Source: Legionella sp. (GTDB lineage: Bacteria; Pseudomonadota; Gammaproteobacteria; Legionellales; Legionellaceae). From it: 34,585 nt of DNA. Numbering within the stretch: position 1 is the stretch's first letter; every line of letters begins with the position of its first letter. The notes beneath the pieces were generated by a model. It saw nothing but the letters and a program-made list of their open reading frames with translations, did no database searches and was not told the origin of the DNA. The DNA is taken from positions 1-34,585 of the forward strand of contig JAOATK010000031.1 in NCBI GenBank assembly GCA_030158115.1, in the 5' to 3' direction. Shown piece by piece: positions 27,759 through 34,585 of this stretch. A program made the position numbers and the translations under genes.

Positions 27759-28727
27759 ATGACGATTGACAGTATACGCGCGGCAGTTAATGACGATTTT
27801 AATGCGGTTAATGCTTTAATTGTTAGTAAGATTGAATCACAAATTGGTTTAATTGATAAGATGTCCCATCATATGATAGACAGCGGGGGAAAAAGGCTTC
27901 GCCCCTTGCTAGTTCTCTTAACAAGTAATGCTTGTGGTTACAAAGGTACCGATCACATTGCCCTGGCTGCAATGGTTGAGTTTTTTCATACGGCAACCTT
28001 ACTCCATGATGATGTAGTTGATGAATCGACCTTAAGAAGAGGACGTGACACAGCAAACAATATTTGGGGCAGTAAAGCTAGCATCTTAGTAGGTGACTAT
28101 CTTTTCACCCAATCCATTCAGTTAATGGTTGCCTCAGGTAATGCAGAAATATTAAAACTTTTTGCAAACACAGCGCTTGAAATCAGTTGTGGTGAAGTCA
28201 AACAACTCTCGAATCGTCATAACCCTGCATTAACTTTTGATGAATATTTTGATGTCATTCGTTCTAAGACAGCCCTTTTGTTTGCTGCTGCGGCATGTAT
28301 CGGCCCGATGATTTGCAATTTATCAAAAGAAACACAAGACGCTCTGTATGCTTATGGATTGCATTTAGGTAATGCCTTCCAACTCATTGATGATGCGCTA
28401 GATTATTGCTCTGATGCAGAAACCATTGGAAAAAATATAGGTGATGATTTGGCGGATGGGAAAGCCACTCTACCTTTAATTCATGCCCTACAACATGGTT
28501 CTGAGCTACAAAAGCAACAAATTAAAGAGAGCTTACAAAAAGGCAGCTTGGAATTTTTACCTGAAATACTAGTTGCTTTGGAAGAAACAAAATCCATTGA
28601 ATACACTAAGAAAATTGCAGCGCAAGAAATTGATTCTGCGTTATCATTTCTGACTATACTCCCTAACTCATCCTACAAAACCGCCCTTATCAACTTAGCC
28701 AATTTTGCCTTAGAAAGAAGTTATTAG
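27759..28727 (+). CDS. ispB: Polyprenyl (octaprenyl-type) diphosphate synthase
   Basis: Trans-prenyltransferase that elongates farnesyl diphosphate with isopentenyl units to make the side chain of ubiquinone. 322 aa. First Asp-rich motif HDDVVDE with following RRG, second DDALDYCSD, plus GGKRLRPLLVLL and GEVKQL. Small residues precede the first Asp motif, as in long-chain enzymes. The chain length in this organism cannot be read from the sequence. In E. coli ispB is near rplU-rpmA, and here it is still within 3 kb, after rplY-pth-ychF. It converges with dotA. Confidence 0.93.
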   Translation: MTIDSIRAAVNDDFNAVNALIVSKIESQIGLIDKMSHHMIDSGGKRLRPLLVLLTSNACGYKGTDHIALAAMVEFFHTATLLHDDVVDESTLRRGRDTANNIWGSKASILVGDYLFTQSIQLMVASGNAEILKLFANTALEISCGEVKQLSNRHNPALTFDEYFDVIRSKTALLFAAAACIGPMICNLSKETQDALYAYGLHLGNAFQLIDDALDYCSDAETIGKNIGDDLADGKATLPLIHALQHGSELQKQQIKESLQKGSLEFLPEILVALEETKSIEYTKKIAAQEIDSALSFLTILPNSSYKTALINLANFALERSY

Positions 28728-28739
28728 ATACAACCAATA

Positions 28740-28818
28740 AGGCTTCTTTAAGGATTTCATGCCTTTGTAGCCAGGATGCAAGGGCTAGACAATTATTAAA
28801 ATTCCTTAAGGAAGCACT
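28740..28818. repeat. Decayed palindromic repeat, GTAGCCTGG family
   Basis: Outer arms GGCTTCTTTAAGGATT (28741-28756) and ATTCCTTAAGGAAGC (28801-28815) are near-perfect inverted copies and match the ends of the full unit at 2947-3103. Inside is CCTTTGTAGCCAGGATGCA, a one-base variant of the core, without its opposite arm. The unit has therefore lost its central half. It lies between the convergent ispB and dotA genes. Confidence 0.7.
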
Positions 28819-28841
28819 ATTATTTGCAATCAAGGCTGCTA

Positions 28842-31800
28842 TTATTCCGAACCTCCTCCAGGAGGAAGGGAACCTCCAGGCATAGCACCGGGGCCACCAC
28901 CACCACCAGGAGCGGAGCCACCACCACCAGGAGCGGAGCCACCACCACCAAGAGCAGAGCCACCACCACCAGAAGCGGAGCCACCACCAGGAGCACTAGG
29001 AGTACTAGAGGAGTCATTTGAGGACGCACTAGCTTCTGATCCAGACGACATAGAATCCATAGCCGAGCTCATTTTTTTCATCGCACCACCACCAAGCTGT
29101 TTGCCCATTTGACCTGTTGCATCTGAAGTTTTATCAGCACCAGGTTTCTGCTGCTCTTTAACCTCTCCTGCCCATCCCGCAGACTCTTGTCCTAGGCTCT
29201 CAGGATTACCACCTATCCAACGTAATACCTTATCAGGTAGGTAGGAAATCAATGTAAATGATTTTTGAACTAATATTAAATACATCGAGGTATAAGTTAA
29301 TATCGAGAAGAAAAATGCATAAACTCCTGCCCAATCAGAATACCCTCCAGTGCCTGCAGGCATATCCTGAACACCCCATGTTGCTGTAGTCGTATTTTGT
29401 TCTTGAATAAAAGCCGTTGCTTGATCATAACCGGAATTTAATATCCAAACGCCCACATAGGAGAGAGCAATTGCTGAAATATAACCAATAATCATCATGG
29501 AGGGTCTTAAAAAAACATTGATGAGAATCATAACAGCTGGCTCGCCCTTACCAAAAGCTTCGTGACCTTCAGGATGGGTGATCCCCAAGGCAACGATTGG
29601 AGCAGCAACCATTGCCTCAACAACTGAAATCAACCAAGATAAAGCGCCAAAGGTAAAAATCATATAGGGCAAAATAGGAATATAATAGGCAGTTACAAAC
29701 CCTATCGATGTCATCACCCCTACCCACGCAATTACCAGAGGCATTGCCAAAGAAATTACGGCAAAAATGAATATCCCAAAGATAGGAATGAGTGCGCTGG
29801 TCACTGCCATATTTAACAACATCATCCATAAATTTCCTGAGAAATTAATATATTGAACTCCCATGTTAGCCATGGCGACAATAGGATTAGCTCCAGGTTG
29901 CTGCAGCACCTGAACACCTTGTTTAAAAATGTCAGCCATACCACTTAAGGGAACCATCAAAAATGCCATAACGACTTGATCAATAATTTTACCAAAAATT
30001 AAAAGCAAGGTATTGTATACAAATAGAAAAATAACATTATAAAACAGATCTCCAAGCATTCTGCCCAAGCAAACATGGAAGAAAACAATTTTAACCTCAC
30101 CGCAAGAAAAACTTTGTTGTTTTAAAGTATATAAAGAAGTATTCACAGAGAAATTAATCGTATTAGCAAAGGTAAGTGGCTTTATCCCTGGTTGACCTGG
30201 CAATTGCACCATCACCGAGTTATTTACAAATCCATATACAGTAGACGATGCTAGGCCCAATACAGGCTCACGCTTAGTACTTGGAGCCATTGAAGGCATA
30301 TCAAGCGGATTATTAACAACGGTTGAACCATTAATTAACCCTACAACCTCCGAAAGCGGGGCACTGTTTCCACGAAACCAAGTGCATAATAAAGGATATT
30401 CTCCGGTACAAGAATGATTCTCTCCAAAAGGGCTTAACAAAATGTTAGGATTCGAAGTGCTTTTTTCTAATCCAGTATTTGAATCAACCATCTCAGCATT
30501 CATGGTAGAACTACCCTGAATTTGTACTAAATTAAAAAAGTAGGCTCCAGCCATCATCCAGCCTTGATCTGATGCGGCGGCAATAAATGAACGAGAATGA
30601 GCGGCATCAACAGAATTTTGCATCTGTCGTAGCAAATTAAGAGTAGGCATCATTACGCCATTGTAGTCACTTAATGCATTGAGAAATTCAGTACCATTAA
30701 AAAGAATGGCGGTGCTACCTAAGGCAGCGCCCCAAAGAAAACAACCTTTTTCATAAATAGTACATATCGTTGAATTTTGAGTATATGGCACACCAAATTG
30801 TTGTCTGGCAACGGCAGAAAACGGCGGGTTACTATTTTCATCATTGTTATTATTGTTATTTCCTGAGATGGATGGTGAGTTATTTATTATCACCCGTGCA
30901 ACTGTAGCTAAATCCACGTACATTTGTTGTATTGCAATAGCACGAGACATTTGAGTTGTCTTCAACTCATCAGGATTAAGAGAAACCCCACCAATTGTAG
31001 TATTTTCACCAACAGTGGATGTCGCACTGTTAATACTGCTTGAAGAACCACTTACGTCGATGTTAGCATTTTCCATACCCATGCTTGGAGGCTTGCCAAT
31101 TTCAGTCAACCCAAAATTTTTAATAGCACTATTAGTATTTTGCTCTTCCTGAGTTGTGATGATATTTGTCAACGAATTTAACTGATTCCAAGTGATTTTA
31201 CCGCAAATTCCATTTAAAAAAGCATAGTTTGATGTGACATCAAAATGAGGCATTTCAACGGAATAACTACTGGCTGTTGAAACAGGAGTAGTCTCATCTT
31301 GAACGGTTACTACGTTGACACTACCTAAAAAATCAGGAACATTTGTATTACAAAAAGTTTGCATATCCGCTGAAGGAGAGCCTGCACACGGTCCTACATT
31401 ATTTTGTTTGTCATTTAAATAATTCTGTCTTTGTGTTTGTAGCTGAGTTTGCAAACCTAACATACATACTTGACCTGCAAGTATATTTAATGCCCCTGTA
31501 GCAACACCTGATCCTTCGCCACCCTTTGCAACAAGAGGATTAGCTGGATTAACTTGTTGCGCCTGAATAATAACCCCACCACGATTTAAATAGCTAAGTG
31601 CTGCATTCCAGACCTTATCTGCGGCACCTACACCTTGCACTACAATCCACATGACAAAAATTTGCATCAAACAATAACCTGATGCCTTGGGGATTAATAA
31701 GGTCAACCCTATAGTGGAGCGCATAGGAATCCAAATAGAAGACCATTTTTGTCCTAACATTTGCCCTTCATGGGCAGTATTCATTGTGGAAACTATGAGG

Positions 31801-32033
31801 GTGTACATAATAATAATTCCACCCAGAGCCAGAACCGCAGAGTTAAATACGGCAAACATGCTCCCCATAATTTGGCTACCAGTACCTGCAAGCACCCCAT
31901 CAACGATGCCAAATAAATTAGCCAGAAATACCATAGAATAGTCGCTAGGAGGAGGCGCAAAAGTCAAATAATTATCTGCTAAAGCAAGGCCAGGAAAGAC
32001 AAAGAGAAGTAAAAACGTTATTATTTTATTCAT
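28842..32033 (-). CDS. dotA: Dot/Icm type IVB secretion protein DotA
   Basis: Large inner-membrane component of the Dot/Icm secretion system, needed to deliver effectors and stop phagosome-lysosome fusion. About 1063 aa from the ATG at 32033. Signal peptide-like start MNKIITFLLLFVFPGLALA, then a hydrophobic helix near residues 60-90 and a long polar, Asn/Ser-rich periplasmic region (about 130-620). A cluster of membrane helices follows at about 645-945. The cytoplasmic tail ends in four 7-residue SAxGGGG units. L. pneumophila DotA has about 1048 aa and eight membrane segments; it is also shed to the medium. GGGGAG precedes the ATG, which overlaps the icmV stop (ATGA). An in-frame start at 32066 lies inside icmV and is rejected. 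Confidence 0.96.
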   Translation of the reverse strand: MNKIITFLLLFVFPGLALADNYLTFAPPPSDYSMVFLANLFGIVDGVLAGTGSQIMGSMFAVFNSAVLALGGIIIMYTLIVSTMNTAHEGQMLGQKWSSIWIPMRSTIGLTLLIPKASGYCLMQIFVMWIVVQGVGAADKVWNAALSYLNRGGVIIQAQQVNPANPLVAKGGEGSGVATGALNILAGQVCMLGLQTQLQTQRQNYLNDKQNNVGPCAGSPSADMQTFCNTNVPDFLGSVNVVTVQDETTPVSTASSYSVEMPHFDVTSNYAFLNGICGKITWNQLNSLTNIITTQEEQNTNSAIKNFGLTEIGKPPSMGMENANIDVSGSSSSINSATSTVGENTTIGGVSLNPDELKTTQMSRAIAIQQMYVDLATVARVIINNSPSISGNNNNNNDENSNPPFSAVARQQFGVPYTQNSTICTIYEKGCFLWGAALGSTAILFNGTEFLNALSDYNGVMMPTLNLLRQMQNSVDAAHSRSFIAAASDQGWMMAGAYFFNLVQIQGSSTMNAEMVDSNTGLEKSTSNPNILLSPFGENHSCTGEYPLLCTWFRGNSAPLSEVVGLINGSTVVNNPLDMPSMAPSTKREPVLGLASSTVYGFVNNSVMVQLPGQPGIKPLTFANTINFSVNTSLYTLKQQSFSCGEVKIVFFHVCLGRMLGDLFYNVIFLFVYNTLLLIFGKIIDQVVMAFLMVPLSGMADIFKQGVQVLQQPGANPIVAMANMGVQYINFSGNLWMMLLNMAVTSALIPIFGIFIFAVISLAMPLVIAWVGVMTSIGFVTAYYIPILPYMIFTFGALSWLISVVEAMVAAPIVALGITHPEGHEAFGKGEPAVMILINVFLRPSMMIIGYISAIALSYVGVWILNSGYDQATAFIQEQNTTTATWGVQDMPAGTGGYSDWAGVYAFFFSILTYTSMYLILVQKSFTLISYLPDKVLRWIGGNPESLGQESAGWAGEVKEQQKPGADKTSDATGQMGKQLGGGAMKKMSSAMDSMSSGSEASASSNDSSSTPSAPGGGSASGGGGSALGGGGSAPGGGGSAPGGGGGPGAMPGGSLPPGGGSE
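28889..28996 (-). repeat. 21-base tandem repeat encoding the DotA SAxGGGG tail
   Basis: About four units of GCGGAGCCACCACCACCAGG type (plus-strand view), roughly 21 bases each, the last one short by three bases. They encode GGGGSAP/GGGGSAL/GGGGSAS in the last 60 residues of DotA and keep the reading frame. Copy number change by slippage would alter the tail length in steps of seven residues. Confidence 0.8.
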
Positions 32034-32485
32034 TTTTTCTCCCCAAGAAATCCTTGCCGGAACCATTCATCAAAAGTACAACCTAACTTTTGATGTTTAA
32101 TTTGAAAATACCAGAAATGGTAACGAAAGGCTAAAACCAATGCCATTAAAGTAACAACTAGACTCACCATCGTGGCTTTAAGAGATCCATAAAACAATTG
32201 ATAACCCGAATAACCCAACACAAAGCAAGCAAAAATTAACATGATCATGCTTAACCGATACAAGGCATTTTGTTTGATCAGCAAACTGGCATCATCCAGT
32301 TTTAATTTTTTAGTAGCTTCCTTAAATGATTCCGCATCCGCAGTTATTTTAGATATAAATAACTGTTGAAAACCTCTTGTTAAATAAAGCGTATATGATT
32401 TAACACGGTCCCAATCAAACCAGACACGCACATTAAGAATACTAGCGATCAATTTAACGATTTTGGAATTGGATAGCTTTTTCAT
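32030..32485 (-). CDS. icmV: Dot/Icm protein IcmV
   Basis: Inner-membrane Dot/Icm protein of unknown precise role, required for intracellular growth. 151 aa from the ATG at 32485; an ATG at 32503 adds six residues and lacks a ribosome-binding site. Two adjacent membrane segments are seen at about residues 82-100 (SMIMLIFACFVLGYSGYQL) and 107-130 (MVSLVVTLMALVLAF). The N-terminus is basic and soluble, and the tail ends in EWFRQGFLGEKK. Divergent from icmW and coupled to dotA by a 4-base overlap, the classical icmV-dotA operon. Confidence 0.93.
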   Translation of the reverse strand: MKKLSNSKIVKLIASILNVRVWFDWDRVKSYTLYLTRGFQQLFISKITADAESFKEATKKLKLDDASLLIKQNALYRLSMIMLIFACFVLGYSGYQLFYGSLKATMVSLVVTLMALVLAFRYHFWYFQIKHQKLGCTFDEWFRQGFLGEKK

Positions 32486-32533
32486 ATTTTTTGCTTCTTT
32501 CATTGAGGAATAAGGTACTCTTAACTAACATAA

Positions 32534-32565
32534 TATACTATAGTAGGAAGTAATGAATTCGTCCA
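32534..32565. promoter_or_regulatory. Overlapping divergent promoters for icmV-dotA and icmW-icmX
   Basis: The palindrome TACTATAGTA (32536-32545 region) gives TATACT (32534-32539) toward icmW and TATAGT (32542 to 32537) toward icmV. The minus-strand promoter has TGGACG (32565 to 32560) with a 17-base spacer, a fair match. The plus-strand one has no recognisable -35. TATACT boxes are known to be important for Legionella icm/dot genes (recalled from published promoter studies). Confidence 0.5.
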
Positions 32566-32579
32566 TTGGTTCTAACACC

Positions 32580-32595
32580 GTAAAAAAAGAGTAAA
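32580..32595 (+). promoter_or_regulatory. Possible CpxR-binding site
   Basis: Two GTAAA boxes (32580-32584 and 32591-32595) are separated by six bases, the GTAAA-N-GTAAA form bound by CpxR. CpxR is known to regulate several icm/dot genes in L. pneumophila. The site ends 2 bases before the icmW ATG, but sits 15 bases upstream of the icmV -35, so it is better placed to act on icmV-dotA. Confidence 0.45.
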
Positions 32596-32597
32596 TT

Positions 32598-33053
32598 ATG
32601 CCTGATCTTAGCCATGAAGCATCTGCCCAATACTGGTTTGAATACATAGATCCCATGATCTATCGTGTTATTACTTTTATGGAACGTGTCGAAGATTGGA
32701 CTCTTGATGGCAATCCTGAGTTTGAAGCCGCCATGGAAAAGTTAGGTAACGAGCTAGATGACCTTGAAAAAATTGATCTGGGACTTCTGGCAGAAGAGGA
32801 AAAATTTATTCGAATTGTTGGTAATATTAAATCAGGTAGAGGTCTGCGTCTCCTACAAGCAATAGATACTGCACATCCAGGTAGTGCTTCACGCGTTTTA
32901 ATTCATGCAGAAGAAACCAGTATGGGCAGCTATGATTCCGCAGGAGTTTTTCTCAAACGCAACATCATCTTCGAACGACTTAGGTTATTATCTCGAGTTT
33001 TTTGTCAATATCGTCTAAAACTAGTTTTGCGCGCACTGGAAGGGGATGAATAA
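32598..33053 (+). CDS. icmW: Dot/Icm adaptor/chaperone IcmW
   Basis: Small acidic cytoplasmic protein, 151 aa, the same length as L. pneumophila IcmW. With IcmS it forms an adaptor that binds a subset of effectors and docks on the DotL coupling complex. The sequence is highly characteristic: MPDLSHEASAQYWFEYIDPM, then WTLDGNPEFEAAM, and HPGSASRVLIHAEE. No membrane segment. The ribosome-binding site is weak (AAAGAG, about 6 bases). The stop overlaps the icmX start by one base (TAATG), so the two are coupled. Confidence 0.96.
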   Translation: MPDLSHEASAQYWFEYIDPMIYRVITFMERVEDWTLDGNPEFEAAMEKLGNELDDLEKIDLGLLAEEEKFIRIVGNIKSGRGLRLLQAIDTAHPGSASRVLIHAEETSMGSYDSAGVFLKRNIIFERLRLLSRVFCQYRLKLVLRALEGDE

Positions 33054-34372
33054 TGCATTTTTTATCTAAATTCGTTTTGATCAATTTATTTTGTATGGCA
33101 ACTTTACCTGCTCTAGCGGATGACACATCTGATTTTTCTAGCCAACAACAAGCTGCTAATTCACAAAACCTAGTAGAATACCTGGTCAATCTTGGGGGGT
33201 ATTTAGGTTATAACCTCACTCAATCTCCAACAGCGAACAGCAAAGTCGTAAGCCAAAATTTACTGAGTATGACAACAACACAAGTCATACAAACCTATTT
33301 ATACACTACCTCTTTAGGTGCCATTCCTGTGAATGCTTTCAGCGAAGCATTATCTCAATTTATACCTAATGAGATTGCCAGTGCTTCTTCGATTAATGAC
33401 TTGGCTAATAGTGTATTTAAAATACAATCGTTTAATAGCCCGGCAGGACAGCAACAAGGTAAAATCACTGTCAGCAACTTGATTGACCAACAAACTTATC
33501 AACAAGATCCAGTAAGCCAAAATATACTCAATATTCTAGCAACACCAGATTCCAGCTACTGCATGACCTATGATGGCAGTGCGTGGACGCAGAATTGTCC
33601 TTTTTTGTATGAAGATCTTGTTTCAGCAAATGTTATCGGCAGTATACCAAGCACATACCAATATTACACTTACAGTTACAATCAACAATTTTTAAGCCAG
33701 CTCAATGGAAATTCATTAATTGCTCCTTTATTATACTCCACGCAAAATGCATCCGCTAATAGCACCTCAAGCCCCACGCCTACACAAAAAAACGCCGGAT
33801 TACCCGCACAAAATCAAGCACAGCAAGCCGCGAATTTTATTCGTTATGTGTCTGGTTCCGTGACCCCTATCAAATTACCAAACCTTAAAGAATATGATAT
33901 TTTATACAGCCAAGCAAACCCTGGCTCTGGGAGCAATATACCTTTGTTGCAACAAAAGCAGGCCCAAGCAACCTTAAATAATTACCTCACTACCTTACGA
34001 ACTTATGCGGCTCAAACATCCGTAGGTTTAAGTAATTTATACTTTATAATGTCTAAAAGATTGCCGCAAAATCCTAGTGGTGGTAATTCATCGAACCTTT
34101 CTAGTCAGGCTGTGAGTGAGTTTAACTTGGCAACATGGAGATTATTCAATCCAGACATGACTGCAAACAAACAGTGGATAAACCAAATTGATACGGCTTC
34201 CACTGCAACGGTGCAAAAAGAGATTGTGAGTCTACTCGCGGAAATGAGCTACCAAATGTATTTAGATCGTCAAATACAAGAACGTATTTTACTCACTAAC
34301 ACGATTATGCTTTTGCAAAACACTCGTGCTAGTCAACCTAATGCTAGCCTACAGTCCTCACCCTCACAGTAA
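33053..34372 (+). CDS. icmX: Dot/Icm periplasmic protein IcmX
   Basis: Exported Dot/Icm protein of 439 aa; L. pneumophila IcmX is around 466 aa. Signal peptide MHFLSKFVLINLFCMATLPALA, cleavage before DDTSD. The mature part is rich in Gln, Ser and Asn, with a linker (about 225-255) of Ser/Thr/Pro/Gln and no enzymatic motif. IcmX is periplasmic and needed for pore formation and phagosome trafficking. The sequence after residue 400 is helical. It ends the icmW-icmX operon and converges with an unidentified frame at the right edge. Confidence 0.93.
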   Translation: MHFLSKFVLINLFCMATLPALADDTSDFSSQQQAANSQNLVEYLVNLGGYLGYNLTQSPTANSKVVSQNLLSMTTTQVIQTYLYTTSLGAIPVNAFSEALSQFIPNEIASASSINDLANSVFKIQSFNSPAGQQQGKITVSNLIDQQTYQQDPVSQNILNILATPDSSYCMTYDGSAWTQNCPFLYEDLVSANVIGSIPSTYQYYTYSYNQQFLSQLNGNSLIAPLLYSTQNASANSTSSPTPTQKNAGLPAQNQAQQAANFIRYVSGSVTPIKLPNLKEYDILYSQANPGSGSNIPLLQQKQAQATLNNYLTTLRTYAAQTSVGLSNLYFIMSKRLPQNPSGGNSSNLSSQAVSEFNLATWRLFNPDMTANKQWINQIDTASTATVQKEIVSLLAEMSYQMYLDRQIQERILLTNTIMLLQNTRASQPNASLQSSPSQ

Positions 34373-34429
34373 CATAATGTCATGAAAGAACTATGAGGGT
34401 ATTGGTAGCTTAGAAAAATCAGAGAAATA

Positions 34430-34475
34430 GAACTACCGTGCCGGTTGTGAACGCCAGGCTACGGTCTTCTTCCTG
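34430..34475. repeat. GTAGCCTGG-family repeat fragment downstream of icmX
   Basis: On the minus strand ACCGTAGCCTGGCGTTCACA, followed by ACCGGCACGGTAGT, carries the same GTAGCCTGG core as the copies at 2988 and 11182. The outer ends ACCGTAGCC / GGCACGGTAGT are partly self-complementary. It lies about 60 bases past the icmX stop. Apart from it I see no gene between 34373 and 34458. Confidence 0.5.
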
Positions 34476-34585
34476 GGTCGTTTGTTGCCAACCCTTTTTC
34501 TATGGTTGCCACTACTGAATTCACGCCATGTAGTATAAAGTCCCAATCGGCTTGCCTATTGCGTGCAAATGTCTCTAAATTTCCT
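34459..34585 (-). CDS. Possible 3' end of an unidentified gene (partial)
   Basis: Reading leftward from the window edge, an open frame of 41 codons ends at TAG (34461 to 34459). It encodes GNLETFARNRQADWDFILHG, followed by VNSVVATIEKGLATNDPGRRP. The composition looks coding, but the stretch is too short to identify. The stop codon lies inside the GTAGCCTGG core of the repeat, so the repeat may have supplied the present C-terminus. It could also be a chance open frame. Confidence 0.4.
   Translation of the reverse strand, partial: GNLETFARNRQADWDFILHGVNSVVATIEKGLATNDPGRRP

Noticed and set aside
28889-28996. CRISPR array
   Set aside because: The repeats are directly adjacent, without spacers, and are in frame within dotA.
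28824-29021. Thr/Arg-repeat reading frame opposite the end of dotA
   Set aside because: It is the antisense reading of the 21-base repeat coding for the DotA Gly-rich tail; the repetitive translation follows from the repeat and there is no ribosome-binding site.

Overview
The window is a stretch of low-GC gammaproteobacterial chromosome that can be assigned with high confidence to the genus Legionella. It carries the Legionella-specific Dot/Icm type IVB secretion genes dotA, icmV, icmW and icmX, the enhanced-entry genes enhA, enhB and enhC, the response regulator letA next to uvrC, and phenylalanine-4-hydroxylase phhA. Protein lengths (DotA about 1063 aa, IcmX 439 aa) and a glycine-rich DotA tail suggest, as inference, a species other than L. 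pneumophila. Coding density is high and no gap between genes exceeds about 270 bases.

Layout. 1-107: a strong rRNA-type promoter pointing out of the window on the minus strand. 108-4262: tyrS, a divergent murein endopeptidase (M23), then a spmB/spmA membrane pair. 4332-7408: a DUF1460 exported protein, pepA and holC (holC overlaps pepA). 7438-10697 (minus): a tightly coupled murJ - second M17 aminopeptidase - DUF1840 operon. 10876-11142: rpsT. 11294-16208 (minus): enhA-enhB-enhC. 16346-18268 (minus): an unrecognised 640-aa protein with one predicted membrane segment. 18545-21989 (minus): letA-uvrC preceded by phhA. 22134-23228: a cinA-type gene with a degenerate C-terminal domain. 23187-25002 (minus): rplU, rpmA, obg. 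25236-28727 (plus): rplY(ctc), pth, ychF, ispB. 28842-34372: the divergent icmV-dotA and icmW-icmX operons. 34459-34585: the apparent 3' end of an unidentified minus-strand reading frame.

Themes. Much of the window concerns the cell envelope and peptidoglycan: M23 endopeptidase, DUF1460 protein, MurJ, EnhA L,D-transpeptidase and EnhC. These sit among housekeeping translation genes and virulence genes. IcmV/DotA (inner membrane), IcmX (periplasm) and IcmW (cytoplasmic adaptor) are parts of one secretion machine; LetA belongs to the LetA/S regulatory system that switches Legionella to the transmissive phase.

The most interesting non-coding signal is a family of dispersed palindromic repeats sharing a GTAGCCTGG core, found at five places. 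Four of the five are at the 3' ends of convergent gene pairs, where they may act as two-way terminators. A second family shares the 16-mer ACTGCCATTAAGTTAA. I found no CRISPR array, transposase, tRNA or rRNA gene, and no clearly new multi-gene system. The least explained gene is the 640-aa protein at 16346-18268.
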